From Pseudisothecium myosuroides (taxonomy: Eukaryota; Streptophyta; Bryopsida; Hypnales; Lembophyllaceae): a stretch of 64,000 bases of DNA. The position numbers and the translations under genes were made by a program. Where the stretch lies: positions 3,598,501-3,662,500 of the forward strand of contig OX637291.1 in the NCBI GenBank assembly GCA_951799445.1, read 5' to 3'. This document shows, piece after piece, positions 35,670-48,249 of the stretch. Each line of letters starts with the position of its first letter. Position 1 is the stretch's first letter. The notes under the pieces are model-generated. The model did no database searches. It had not been told where the DNA came from and saw only the letters and a program-made list of their open reading frames with translations.

Positions 35670-38100
35670 CTGACTTTGGGCACCATTTTTGGATAGAGAA
35701 AAAAAATCATTTTTTTCATTTTTTCATTTTTGTGCAAACTAGATTGGGTTGTCTTTCAATTTTTATATTCAAAACTAAGATTGCTATGGTCAAACAACCA
35801 TTATAAAAGAAATAGCACAAAATATTTAGAATTTGTCTAGTGTTGAAAAATTTACTATTTGGTAATAGTGTTGATGTTCTCATTACTAGAAACCACAATC
35901 TTGACCAATAAAAAAATTCAAATGCTAAATATAAAAATTGTATTTTTGGTGAATTTTTGAAGTTATATTTTTAAAATTCATTTGAAAAGAATCTAAAAAT
36001 AGTTCTATAATTTTGACCATAAGGATCCTTTTGTCATTTTGTGCTTCACATTATCTTCTTTGATACAAACTTCAAAAAAAAATTTAAACTTATATTTTAT
36101 ACTACATAATACATTTGTGTTTAGTTCAAATTCCTTGGGCTTTTAGGGGTTAAATTTGATGAGATGTTTAGAACTCCCACTTTGAAGTTGAAAATCAATT
36201 ATTGGGACATTTAAGGTGGGCAACCCCAAAACCGCCACTTTTTGCTATTGTACCCAAGTTATTGTTATTAGATTGGTTGGATTTTCATATTCTCTTATTG
36301 ACAAGTGAAAGGAGGTTCTAACGCATCAATGAATGTGACATTTGGATATCGTATGCAAAAGTTATGAAGGGTCAAAGTTTTATTTAGTAGATGTTCAAAA
36401 ATCGTTTCTTCCACATGGGAACATATTTGATTTTAGAGATGTACACATAGTGATGATGTTAGTTTTGGATACAAGGAATGATTGCCTAATTGTTGAGAAA
36501 GGCACTATCTAATATTTTCAAGGATACTAATTAGTGTTTTGACCTTGTTCCTAAGGGACTTTTGGATAGTTCAATTTTAGAAAATATAAAAGAATAATGA
36601 AATAAAGACATACTCTTATCAGCACCCTTTGGCTTCTATCTTTATAAATATGTATTATTTGCCTCAATTTCATAAAATTCATCATGCCAATTTTTTTTCA
36701 AAAATAATCAAGCATTGGTTTAAATGAATGAGAAGTTTCTTAGTGAAGAAAGCCCCTGAAACCTTTCTATTCATTAACATAAACCTCTAAATGTGTAAAT
36801 TTTGTTGAAAATCTTTAATTCTTCAAATAGCTATAGCAATTTTTATGAGTGTACAAAACATTTTGAGAGCCATTGTATATGTAGTTGAATTTATGATTGC
36901 ACCAACTATATATGTATGTTGATCAAAATGACTATCCATCCATCCATTTATTAATCTTTCTATTTATTCAAACATCCATCCATCAATCTAAAGCTCCATT
37001 AAAACCAAACATTCAATTTTTTTTTCCTAAACTTAATTATAAATTGGATATAAATGATTTTCTCAATAATTTTATTGCTCTAAGTTTGAAACATAAAGTT
37101 CTATTTAAGTTGATCATTAAGATTTTAATATTACCTAACTATTGAAGCCATTTTTGAACCAATCCATTACCTTAAGTTAGGTTGTTTGTTCTATTTGTTT
37201 ATTACATTGAAATCTCCCAAACCGTACGTCCCTCGGTTGCGGGATGCACGGGCTTTGTTTCGTAGCGTTCGGATCTTCAGTGTGAAAGTTATGGATTTTT
37301 GAACTATTTTTGTTTTAAAAAAAATTAGAAAAAATACTTTTACTTTCATTTGGTTATGGCAATGGCACAAAGCACACTAATACTTTTTGAACTACAGAAG
37401 CAAATTTTTGAAGTAAAACATACCTTTGTTTCTAAATTATGAAATATTTACAATCAGTTGGTTTGGAAAATTAGAAATTTGGAAAACTAATACAAGAATT
37501 TGTAAGAATTGAACGCAGATAAGGTAGAGCCATCTATACCCGATCACTTCAGCAATTTCAGGATAGATGAGGAGCAATGTGAGGTAGTGCAAAAATTTCC
37601 TCATGTAGAGAGATAAGAAATATGGGGATTGTGAATTTTTGTAATTTTATTGCCCAAATTGAAATTATTATAAAATTTGGCAACCCAAAAGTGTTCTGAA
37701 TTATGCCTAGAGTCTTTCAATTCAACTCATAGCCGAACTACTTTTCCACTCACTACTTCCTACTATCTTGTTCACTACTTCCTGCGTTCTTTGGAACATT
37801 TTAGACCTTATATGTCCCAACCTTGAAAAAGATAAAAACATATTCCAAGCTAGAATGCCCTACCTAGTTTGAAATAGTGCACCTTACAGGTTGGCCATGG
37901 CTCCTTGATATGGAATGGGTGGTTCTACCTTAAACTAGCTATGTTCAATATTATGGAATATATGATTAGAACCCCAGATAAGCAACTCAAGGTAAACATG
38001 TAAAACTTGAGCATGTTCATCTTGAACTTTCACTTGAACCATACAATTTTATCAATTGAAGATGAAGTTGGTTAACCCTTTTGTTCCTACAATTGGTTTT
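35670..38100. other. AT-rich spacer with an orphan TTAA element end; no gene recognised
   Basis: GGGCTTTTAGGGGTTAA at 36,137-36,153 is a typical right terminus of the TTAA families, with no left partner I could place. The stretch 36,285-36,455 is the second copy of the dispersed repeat at 30,540-30,720. A CCAT-rich stretch lies at 36,930-36,985. Confidence 0.4.
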
Positions 38101-38105
38101 ATTAA

Positions 38106-38671
38106 GGGTCACTTTACACCTAGAGGCCGAGCCAATTCTCCTTCAAGCTGACTGCACAAAATTTCAGCCCCTTTTGGGCTGGAGGCCGGCCTCAACTATC
38201 CATTAGAATAAGATTATAATGGGGGCCAATTCTCCCATATTTAAAGGCCTTGAGGCCAAGAAGCCGGGCCGATTCAATAAAACCTACAAAAGATAGAGAG
38301 AGGGCTGAAATTTTCAGGGCTACTTTACACCTAGAGGTCGGGCCAATTCCCCTTGAGTCCGATTGCACAAAATTCGACGGATGTGATTTGTTGAAAAAAA
38401 TAATATCTTATAAGTTTGTTTGTTTTTAATTCAAATTTGACATTGGCCCCGAGGCCAAGAATTGGCCTCCCATTTTAGGTGCACCCAATTCAGCGAGCTT
38501 GGGCCATGTCAGATCACGTGTTTTTTGAATAAAAAATTCATTCCACCAAATTGGCCCGGCCTCTAGGTGTAAAGGGATTGGGGCTGATTTCAGCCTTCAT
38601 TCCAATCACAAGTGAGGATTCTTGGCCTCTGACACAGTGAATTGGCGCAGCCTCTAAGTGTAAAGCGGCCC
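38106..38671. mobile_element. Tourist/PIF-Harbinger-like MITE with TAA duplication, self-nested
   Basis: TAA flanks both sides (38,103-38,105 and 38,672-38,674). The termini are GGGTCACTTTACACCTAGAG and, in reverse complement on the right, GGGCCGCTTTACACTTAGAG. A second pair of the same termini lies inside, at about 38,317 (GGGCTACTTTACACCTAGAG) and 38,560-38,577 (GGCCTCTAGGTGTAAAG). One copy has therefore inserted in, or duplicated within, another. The TAA target fits the PIF/Harbinger superfamily. Confidence 0.75.
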
Positions 38672-38825
38672 TAAGAATATAGACAAAACTTGTAGCAAAT
38701 GTAGAACTATTGAGGACAAAGAAGTCAAAGTGAAGAAAGTAACTACACCAAATTAGAGAATGAGTGATAGATACCAGGTGTGCATAAAATTAGGACGATC
38801 TACCATTGATATTCCAAGAATTTAA

Positions 38826-39763
38826 TCCCTAAAGGACCAAGGGGGGTAGGGAGACATTGTTTAAAACAATGTTTTTTTGGTATGATATTAAAAAATGAAA
38901 ATTGATTTAAAAAAAAAACTTCAACTGTAAAAAACTGAACTAAAATATTTTACCAAAGAGTGGAAAGAATTTCAGCCCATTTGACCACATGAACTAAAAG
39001 ATTATAACGTTTGAAGTGAGATTTTTTTTTCCATTCCTGCCAAAATAGGGTCAGCAAACTTCAGATCCTTTTGGAGTAAATTTTTTGTTCTACAATCTAC
39101 ACAAAAATGAGGATTTTGACCATTTGTAAGTATATGATGTTAGGAAAAATTTTAGATGCAAATATAGAGTCTAGCTTATTCTAAATCACCTTGCAATGCA
39201 AAGGACATTAAGTAAATTGGCAATATACTAGTGATTTTTTGATGATTTCTTGTGCAATGAGGGAATTTTTTATTTAAAATTCAAATGGCGAAAATTTAGA
39301 GACAAACATTTGGAATATGTAGAAAAAATTTCAAGAATTTGACTTCACAAATTGCAAGATAATAGGACTTGAAGTTAGATGAAAATGTTTTTTCTTGAAA
39401 CCGCCCCAACATAGATAACAAAGTTTGACTCCTTTTAGAATGTGATTTGAGGAGTAAAATTTTTTTGGGGAAAAAATTGTACGCTTTATTTTATTAATTA
39501 CATACATGCCAAATTTTATAAGTTGATGAGCTTTTTTGCAAAAGATGCCCAAAGATTTCAAAATTGCCTAAGCTGCCCAAAAAGTTCAAGGCAACATAAC
39601 TTTTGATCCAAGCACCCGATAAGAAAAAAATTAGTTTTCCACCAAGGAGGTGTATGCTTACACATTGTATCCAAATTTCATAAACATCTGACCAAAAATG
39701 ACTTTGTAAGAACCTACCCAAGATTTCTTTTGTACATTGAATGGATACTTGGTCTTTTGGGGA
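38826..39763 (+). mobile_element. Family C TTAA-type element, 938 bp
   Basis: TTAA lies at 38,822-38,825 and 39,764-39,767. The termini are TCCCTAAAGGACCAAGG and, in reverse complement, TCCCCAAAAGACCAAG. Its second half ('agctgcccaaaaagttcaag', 'aacataacttttgat', 'ccaccaaggagg') matches the truncated copy ending at 55,628. Confidence 0.75.
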
Positions 39764-39769
39764 TTAAGT

Positions 39770-41230
39770 TCCTTGATTGTGTGTACAATGTTGTTGACAT
39801 TGATGTATGAAAAATGTGCAAAAACAATCTTGCAAGTTGCAATACTAACAAGTCTCATAGAAAATTCACTTTGAGGACCTTTGGATTTGATAAGACATTG
39901 CTTCCATGATTCATTCAAAGCAAGATTCAACTCTAAAAATATGAATTCAATGTTTAAAATACATACTTAATATAAGAAATACTTGACATAGGCATATATA
40001 ATATCTTTTATTCTTCGGAGCCACGTGACATTTTGACATGCACTAAAATCTTGTTTGCCCTCGTCTGGGCCAATTCCAATGAACTTTGCTCATTGTGATC
40101 TGGTTTCCGTTTGTTTTTTAAAAAGAAGAAGGGGGGGACTTATACGTAGTTTTGTTGGTTATTAGCTGTCTGAAAACGTAAATATTTTGCCGGGGCTTTG
40201 CTTCTGGTCCACTGTATTGTTTCCCTTTTGCTATGGACATCGTCTTGTTTCTCTCTCTTTCTTGCTCAAAATTGACACGAGTTCAATTGCGCTTCTTAAT
40301 TTTGTGATTGATTTACACTTATGTAGGGGTAGTTGAAGTCATCATCTACACTAGAAGATGGAAGCAAGCTTGAAAAGAACATATTGTTGACCATTATACA
40401 TGAAAGTACTAAAAGCATTGTTGTACAAAATATTATGTATTCTATTTCTTTATACTAATTTTTTTTCCAAAAAAAGGGCCTAGTCACTCGTGCCATCTTT
40501 CTATTCACTTCCAACCCACCCTTACCCCAACCAAAAAAAAATCCAATGTTATTCAAGGTGCAAAATGGATGCATCTTTTGCAATTCTTTCCATTGTATTA
40601 TATAGATACTAGCACATATACCCATGTATAAATACAAACAAATGTTGCATACAATTATACAATTTATTTAAGATCTAATTGCTCCAATTCATTCTTTATC
40701 AAATGAATTAGTAACCTCCATTTCCTAAGTCACTTCCAATTCCTCTTAAATTATGAGTTATTTCTGTTTCTCAGACTATGGAAACCAGTTTGTGGATCCC
40801 TTGGACCTAAACGATTATATTAGCAATATGTTTACTTGTCAATCTGGTGTGGCGGGGTCGCGGGGACTTGGCACCAAATCCGGCCGGACTTCCCGGACTT
40901 CTGAACAACTCCCCCTCTCCCAAGTTCCAAATAAGTTCCAGGACGTACAATTTGTAGCCTTGATTGGAGGTAACTGACTGAAGTTACAGCAGCTTGGCTC
41001 AGTAGTAGGCTCGACAAGAACAGCCCGGGCAATGGCTCAACAAGGTCTTTTAGCGTAGGCTTCGACCAAATTCAAGCACGCAATTTGGAATGAAGAGTCT
41101 GGACTGCAGCAGAGAAAACACATGTGCGTAAGAGATAAAAATCTTGTGGACCTCAACCCCTAAACAATCATGTGTCTGTATGCACTCAAGGCTATTTTAC
41201 AATACAGACAATTTTAATTAACATTGAAAG
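39770..41230. other. Spacer with a short GC-richer patch; no gene recognised
   Basis: A GC-richer patch at about 40,845-41,035 interrupts AT-rich DNA. Open frames there are 66-74 codons and overlap on both strands, and I see no domain. The patch could be an insertion, but I found no inverted termini. Confidence 0.35.
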
Positions 41231-41234
41231 ATAC

Positions 41235-41515
41235 TATTTTTTATTTTTTGAAACACATGGACAATTTCCAGTGCAAGGGGAAACAGTAAGTTACAGCAAA
41301 CCACAGGCGACCCCCGGAGACCTTTTTTAAGTTTTCTGAGTACTAAGCAAAGCAAACAGACCCAATAACTTACTACCAACCCAGGCAGGGTTGCAGCCAA
41401 ACAAGGAGGCAATTCAAGTGAACACCCCCATGGCCCCATGTGAGGGAGGGCCAGTTTCCAAGTGTGAGCGTTCTCCAAAGAAGTCTAATTGCAACCATGT
41501 ATTGTTGAAGCGTCT
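41235..41515. repeat. Dispersed repeat shared with 47,220-47,806
   Basis: Both loci start with 'ttttgaaacacatggacaa' and end with a 'gttc-ccaaa-aag' block followed by 'aaccatgtattgt'. The copy at 47,220 is longer, so it holds an insertion or this copy a deletion. Class unknown. Confidence 0.45.
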
Positions 41516-41640
41516 CAGGTGAAGATACAATTTTCATTAACATTGAAGTTAGTAAAATATGTATAATCCTTTGTTTATGTATTTGTAGTTTACAATACAG
41601 GTGTGCTTATTTCTCTTGAAAGATGATAAAATTAAATTAT

Positions 41641-41955
41641 GGTAAGGTAGGAGGTCCAGAAATGGAGCATCTCAGCGCTGAAACTGAATTTTGGGGAGGT
41701 AAAACATCTTGAAATATTTTTCAGTAACTTTTTCTTGAAAGACAAGTGGAATTGAAATCTAACCCAAGTCGTTTCATATTTTTTGGACCTTTGTGGAATT
41801 AGTTACAAATTTTTGAAGTTGGAAAAAAGTGGTCATTTGTGGTCATCAAAAGCGACCACCTCCTAAATGTGCATAGGTGGTACATTGAAAAAAGAAAAAT
41901 GTACCTCTCAATCATGTTCGCTTTTAATGGCCGCTCTGTTTTACAGCCTCCTACC
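41641..41955. mobile_element. Family D MITE, 315 bp
   Basis: The left terminus is GGTAAGGTAGGAGGTC and the right is CAGCCTCCTACCTTAC. The interior is almost identical to 6,360-6,600. No target duplication is evident. Confidence 0.7.
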
Positions 41956-42028
41956 TTACTGAGCTACCCTTACCAACTCCATATTCATCAGTTTTTGAAA
42001 TTCTTCAATGTCCATAAGTTAGTATCAA

Positions 42029-42947
42029 CTCCTAAAGTCCCATTTTCTCCTTAGGAGACAAATGAAAGTTTGGATAGGTTCTTGTAATCTTAGATTTTAG
42101 TGCACTTTATTGAGTTTTATTTTTAAGATAGAAAAATACATCAATTTTGTGAAAATACATTTTTTTATTTCAATTAGTTCTAAAGAACAAAAGTTATGCC
42201 ATCAAAGTACAAATTTAAACTATTAAAGGTATATTCACACTTGGTGTTAAAAAATGTTGTTATTGAGGGTCTTAGGAATGAATTTAGACCTACTTCTAAA
42301 CCAAGTGCACACTGCAAACATCATCCTTGACACCACGCGCAAACGTACCTTAAAACAACAAGAGAAATCCACTCAAACTTGAAATTAAAATTTTAAAATT
42401 TGATTCTTGTAGATTATATTTTTGTTTGTATGAAAAAATTTGATTCATTCTATTTGGATTGATGTTGTGATAGTTATGGAGCTTCTTGCTTTGTAGGCAA
42501 GCATATATAGCATCTTCTTAAGAAAATAATATATTGGGTTTGTTTCGTAACAAAATTTTCAAACTTTTAAAGTAAAAAAAGCTCCACAAGGTTTAATGTG
42601 CTTGTTAGATTTATTCTACCCCCCCCCTTAGATTTTCAACTCAATTCTTCAGCATAAAAAAATTTTAATTCAAAATTTGTAGTGCAAAAAAATTTAACTA
42701 AGAAGATTCACAATCTTATAATCTACTCACACAAGGCGTAAGAAAACTTGTTTTCTTTCACCTAAATGCAACTATCTAGCAATCTACATTGTCAAAGTTT
42801 TAGAAATTTCTTCCATACATTCTTGTACCAGTCTATTGCAGATCCTATAGTTAAATATTTTTTAAAAATAAATTTTAAATTTATTTGCTCTTTGCTATAA
42901 AAATGGCAGTTTTAAATTATTTTTGATGGAAACAAGACCTTGGGACT
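42029..42947 (-). mobile_element. Family B TTAA-type element, 919 bp
   Basis: The left terminus is CTCCTAAAGTCCC (flank TCAA) and the right is CCTTGGGACT followed by TTAA at 42,948-42,951. That same TTAA is the left flank of the family G element, so the two abut. The interior matches the other family B copies. Confidence 0.75.
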
Positions 42948-42951
42948 TTAA

Positions 42952-43705
42952 CCCTTAAAAGACATTGCAAGCCCCATAGGCATTTTGAGAGTTTAAATTG
43001 AATTTTTCACATAGATCTAGATTTTAAATGTTTTAAGCTTAACTAAGAAAATGTAGCTCCAATAACCTATTTTTTCTATTACAATTTTTTTTTCAAAATT
43101 GTTAAAATTGTAATATTTGTGACACTTTTTCGAAAGCTCAAAATACACCACTTTTGAACTTTCTCTATCAAATTTTTCTTGGCATGAACTCAAAAAATAC
43201 ACCATAATGTCTTTCAGTATTATATCATCTTTTTTAAAAATTTCATATTATTTTGAGCATTTTTGTAATTACTATGATTTTTATAAAGATTTGCTTTTAT
43301 CATATAAAATTCAATTTGATGTTTCAATTACAAAAAAATGACATTAAATTTTAGACATATTTTACTAGATGTGCAAAATACGAAATTTTGAAATGTGTGT
43401 TCTAATATGGAAATCTAATGAAGTTTAACCCCTGAGCGCCCTAAGGGCCAAAATATGGCCTCTCGGTTTCATTGGAAAGATTTCCTATTGACCATTATAA
43501 TCTTTTCAACGGTACGGTCAAAGAACGTGTCCCTTTCTTTAGAGATCTGGGACTATGTCAACTACCAATCGGTACGGTCAATTTTTGTGAATCTCTTTTT
43601 AGGTGATAGTTTGATTGAAATTAATTTCAAAGGGTCTTAATTTGAGTAAATTTGCGCTAGACGCTTAGGGGTTAACCCAGCCCAGACACAAAATGTCCTT
43701 AAGGG
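42952..43705 (+). mobile_element. Family G TTAA-type element with a nested MITE
   Basis: TTAA lies at 42,948-42,951 and 43,706-43,709. The termini are CCCTTAAAAGACATTG and, in reverse complement, CCCTTAAGGACATTTTG. A 243-bp element is nested at 43,429-43,671. An inverted fragment with the same terminus occurs at about 56,724-56,784. Confidence 0.75.
43429..43671. mobile_element. Short TTAA-flanked MITE nested in family G
   Basis: TTAA lies at 43,425-43,428 and 43,672-43,675. The termini are CCCCTGAGCGCC and, in reverse complement, CCCCTAAGCGTC, matching at 10 of 12 positions. A directly repeated 'ggtacggtcaa' lies inside. It resembles the family J element at 27,862-28,082 in its termini. Confidence 0.8.
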
Positions 43706-43709
43706 TTAA

Positions 43710-44530
43710 GCTTGGAGGTTACATGGTTTCAAAAGAAGTTGCAATGCCGTGTTTGGTCTTGCAGAGGTCAAAGAGAGGGGTCAAATTGATTAATTTGGTG
43801 CATGTTAGGATTAGGTTCCATATTGTTTTTAGATTACAACGTTTATTTCAAGCAATATTCTTTTGCAAATACCATGGATAATAAAGAAAATGAACCATGG
43901 AATTTTCTAATTTCTTAGAATTTGCATTGTGAATATATCACTCCGAAAAGTTAAACCAACATTTGAAGTAAATGGTGTAATAGGAAAAAAAATCACTGTA
44001 TATAGTAGTTCACACTACCATGTGTGAGGGTCAAATTTGGCATAAATTAAGTAAATTTTTCAAACTATGCAAAACACTATCTTGTAATTGGTTTGGTGTC
44101 ATGGACCTTCCAAAAATTTGATGTGGAAATTCAATTTTGACACTTCATTTTTAAGAAACTAATACAAAAATCTACAAACAATTAAACAATTAAATGGATG
44201 AAAAAAACAAGATTCTTAGTGCTTGGAACATGTTTCAAATTCATCCATCGTTCAAAATTTGAATACTTCATCTTTAAAGGTTGAAGTAAGTAACCTTCTG
44301 AACATTTATTTAAAATTTTAATTATTTAATTGTCCCTTGAGTGCAAGTTTTTTATGCATTCATGGGTTTTGTTCAAGTAGCAACCATTAAGTGGGTGGCC
44401 ATGGGGCTTGACAAATAAAAGTGACCCTTTAAGTATCTATAGAGAATAATATATATGGTACTATATTTGACTCTTAGAACACAAATTATGTACTAAAATA
44501 TGGGAAGACTTATACCATTGGATTGATAAT
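43710..44530. other. AT-rich spacer, no gene recognised
   Basis: The longest open frame is 62 codons and carries no motif. No element boundary was found. Confidence 0.4.
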
Positions 44531-44534
44531 TTAA

Positions 44535-45461
44535 CCCCTAAAGGACCAACATGCCTTTTTTAACAACATAGAAATTTTGGGCAGGTACGTGTGATTGGAG
44601 ATTTGCATATTTTGGGCTGAAATTTTTATAGAAGGTGGGGACAAGAAATATCTTTCATATGCACCAAATTTCATGACATTTGAAAATACGAGTCAAAAGT
44701 TATGGCCTAATATGTTGTTTGTTTCTCAACTCGGGCAGTCTGGGCAGATCAGAAAAAATCATTTTTTTGAAAAATAAAAATTTGAAATTGGTTTATTAGA
44801 TTTATATATACATGGAAAGCTTTGAATCATTCCATTTTGATCAATGAGTCAAACATTATGAGAATTTTTAGTTTGCGGGCAGTTATGGATTGCCTACTCT
44901 AAAATAAACTTTGAAGTCGTTTATTTCACTCAATTTTCAATATTTAAAAAATAAATAAAAAATTGTAGGATGTAGATTGTTTATTACAACATTGCAACCA
45001 TTGGGATTGACATTTTTCAATTCCATAATTAACTTCTTAACAATTTAGTGTTTTGAACCATTCTCTACTTCTTTCTACTTACTATTTTTTTTCCTATATG
45101 TTGTACAATTCCAAATAATCTGAAAATTTTCAAGCATGTAGCCAACTTGCCCTGAAGAATGAATTCAAAGAAGCACAACCATTTTGGAAATTTTTTCATA
45201 ATAATCTGACCTTGTGAAGTGCAGCTGCCCGGTTTTTTGCAGGGCCAAAAAAAAGACTTTTGCTACTTCAAACGCTAATATCTTCCAATCTACACAATGG
45301 AAATTTCTGAAATTTTTTCCACATATTCTCAAACCAAATTACTACAAGATCCTATGGTTACATGTGTCCAAAAATGATATTTTTCAAAAATTTGGTACTT
45401 GTACTAGAAATGGCATTTTTGGAGCATTTTTGGTGAGAACATAGTCAAGGAACTTTAGGGG
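44535..45461 (+). mobile_element. Family A TTAA-type element, 927 bp
   Basis: TTAA lies at 44,531-44,534 and 45,462-45,465. The termini are CCCCTAAAGGACCAAC and, in reverse complement, CCCCTAAAGTTCC. It is collinear with 9,028-9,932 and 55,633-56,716. This is the cleanest family A copy and has no coding capacity. Confidence 0.85.
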
Positions 45462-45465
45462 TTAA

Positions 45466-46140
45466 CAATAGTATCTCTCATTTGAATACTCAATATAAAA
45501 ACAAACTTTTATCACTATTATATACCTCAATTAATTCACCTTTTATGTCAAATATGCAAAAATTGGAAGTACAAAATTACTATGTTGCTACCAAAATTGG
45601 ACTTTCTAGACCTTTGAAATTTTCATTGGATGACTAAAATATACATACCTAGAATTGCCCCTAGTCCAATGATGACCCCTATTGCTTGGCCCAATTTCTT
45701 CCTCTTACATTTGAATTAGCTAAAAAATATACAAGATTGGCATTATGACAACTTTAGAGTAGATTTGATATTGAAAGGGTTTGGTCCAACAGTCATGTCA
45801 TGGTCATTGGCATTGTGACACTTTAGCTTGATACAATGCTTCAATCCAAACCAGTACCAAGAGTGTAAGTTGTGCAATGGGCTTATCCAAAGTTGTGTCC
45901 ATAATGGGGTAAGTTACCCTAATTCAACTTTGAGCTTAAATTTCCTTTTTCAAAGTTTTGTAATCTCACATTTTAAGTAGTGAAGAGGCTTCAAATGGAA
46001 CCTTTTGTACTTTTAATGCATGAAAAATTGGTGTTGTCGATAAAACTTTGAGTGCACAACCCGGCATGGCGGACTTGGTAGACCTTGCATAAGTATTGTC
46101 TATAAGAGGGCAGATCAAGAGTTAAGGAGAATACAAAGAA
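45466..46140. other. AT-rich spacer, no gene recognised
   Basis: No open frame of note and no delimited element. Confidence 0.4.
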
Positions 46141-46144
46141 TTTT

Positions 46145-46890
46145 TACAAAAATTGCTCAAACTACCAATTCTAATGTAAAGAGTTAAAATAATTTTTTTG
46201 TTGTTGCATATCTAATAGTAGGATCTTGCATTGGACTAGAGTGAGAGAATGTGAGGAAGAAATTTCATAAAATTTGACCACATAGATTGCTAGATATTTG
46301 CATTTAAAGTGGAGAAAACATGGGGTTTGGGGCATTCCGGGGCAAACCAATTTGAAACTTTGAATTCTGATAACTTGAAATTTGTGCATGTCAGATTTTG
46401 AGTTTAAAATATTTTTTTCATAAAGAATTGAGTTGATAGTCTAAGATTTAAAAAAAATAAGAAAATGTGATTTTCATTCCTTAAAAATTGTTAAGTAGAA
46501 GTAGGAATGAGATAGAGGGCTGAACTAAATCATTAATAGCTCTAAGATGGAGTTGAACACACTAATTCCAGTGGTGATTTATTCTAACAATAAAAGCTAA
46601 CCCTATGGAATTGATTCATTTTGAAAAATGTGAAAATTGAGCTAAAAATGACTTTATTTTGTCAAAAAGATTTTCTAATTGCTTGCAAAACAAGATGCTC
46701 TATAATTTTTTCATTAGTCTTCCAAATGGAACAAACCAAATCTTTTTATATAGACAAAAATATAATCTATTAAAAAATTAATGAAAAAATAAACTATTGT
46801 TTTTTTTTGCTACTTGCTCATAGATATTTTCAACTTTGTATGATATGACTTTTGCTTCGGGCACTAATTGGGAAAAAAAAGTCCCTAAAG
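46145..46890 (+). mobile_element. Decayed family B element
   Basis: The family B order is recognisable in the orientation of 62,459-63,382: 'gtaggatcttgca', 'tagattgctagatatttgca', 'ctaagatggagttg' and 'tccagtggtgattta'. Neither TTAA nor clean termini survive. Confidence 0.5.
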
Positions 46891-47219
46891 CTTATCTTTT
46901 TGAAAATAAGTGTCGAAAAATAATACCAAAAATTGAGATCACAACTATATTTTCATAGGACAATACTATGGTCTCCAACATGTCCTACCAGTGAATAATT
47001 AGTAGCTTCCTTGTAAAATCCTTAGATGAAAAAGACTTAAGATGAGTACATCCAAAATTGTGCCTTGCCTAAAAATGCCATCATGACTCTACCTACATTT
47101 CCAAAATCAATATGTACATATGCTAAAGAAACAATTTTAGAACATCTACCAAAAAAAACTTTGCCCCTTCCTAACTTTGCATACGATATCCAAATGTTGT
47201 GTTTTCTTTGGTGCATTGG

Positions 47220-47806
47220 AATCTCTCTTTTTTTTTTGAAACACATGGACAAATTCCATTCATAAAGAACAACTTCAAAGAACCAGAGGCAAATCTTGGC
47301 GTGATTTTTTACATTTTCAAAGTGCATTCTAAAAGTCAAAAGAAAGCACCTAAGAGCACAGATAGCACAAGTCTGGGACACCTCAAACCCAGACGCGCCT
47401 AAAGCCCTGTAGCCCAACAACCTCGACGGACTGACAACATTTGGACTAAGTTTGATAGTATTTGGCTCCAATCTCCAGTGTTAGCCTATAGGAGTGGTGC
47501 CATCATTGTTTGGAATAGAAAAGGTCCTCTGCTTTGCACTTATGTTTAGCTTTATTTTGGTTTGGTTTCTTCTTTGTTTTTTGCTCATGATCTCTTCATT
47601 TGCTAGCTCTGGCTTGGCTTTTGTTCTTCTTTGGTTACTTTAATGCAATGTTATTTTCCATTTGTTCAAAAAACCAAAAAAAAATTGGAGCTCCCACTTA
47701 GCTAAGTAAACAAACCGATTTTGGACATGGTAAAGCTCCACCTGATCTTCAGCAGAGAGTGTTCACCAAAAAAGGCCGTATGTAACCATGTATTGTCGGC
47801 ATTGGA
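47220..47806. repeat. Dispersed repeat shared with 41,235-41,515
   Basis: It starts with 'ttttgaaacacatggacaa' and ends with 'taaccatgtattgt', as at 41,235-41,515. The upstream minus-strand frame of 144 codons (47,471-47,037) runs into this repeat and has no recognised domain. A non-LTR retroelement remnant is possible but unproven. Confidence 0.4.
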
Positions 47807-47823
47807 ACCTTTTTTCACTTGCT

Positions 47824-47951
47824 AACAAGAAGATATGAAAAATTGAACAATCTAATAATAATAACTGGGCAAAGTAGCAAAAAGCCATACTTTACATGGC
47901 AATATGAAATTGTCTATTATAACATGGTACCACTTTTCATATCTTCTTGTT
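47824..47951. mobile_element. Small foldback element
   Basis: AACAAGAAGATATGAAAA at the left is repeated exactly in inverse at the right end (TTTTCATATCTTCTTGTT). The arms are 18 bp and the whole is 128 bp. It abuts the foldback at 47,949-48,246. Confidence 0.55.
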
Positions 47952-48246
47952 GGACTTGGTAGCATATTCTACCCTATGCACATATATAAGAGAAGCACCC
48001 AAAACCAATAGTGCACCTATTTGTGACAATTTCTAGATATGATAGTCAGTTTAGAACTTAAAATCTAGGTAGACTACAAATTGCTTATCATTTGTTGACC
48101 AAAATGATGAACTATCTATGGTCCACCTAGTTATACGTTCTAGAATGACTATTGTGTTTAGAAATTGTCGCAATAGGATACACAATTGGTTTTGGGTGCT
48201 TCTCCCTAGTATAAGGTAGAAGCATTAGTAGCCAACCACGCCCAAC
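47949..48246. mobile_element. Long foldback element
   Basis: The arm GAGAAGCACCCAAAACCAAT at 47,990 is matched by the reverse complement of the stretch ending at about 48,203. The pairing continues inward ('gacaatttct') and, more weakly, outward ('ttctacc'). The whole can fold into a hairpin of nearly 300 bp. It is a MITE or a hairpin-forming locus; no coding frame is present. Confidence 0.6.
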
Positions 48247-48249
48247 ACC

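Noticed and set aside
47037..47471. Minus-strand frame of 144 codons as a possible retroelement remnant
   Set aside because: I saw no reverse transcriptase or nuclease motif. It runs into a dispersed repeat.
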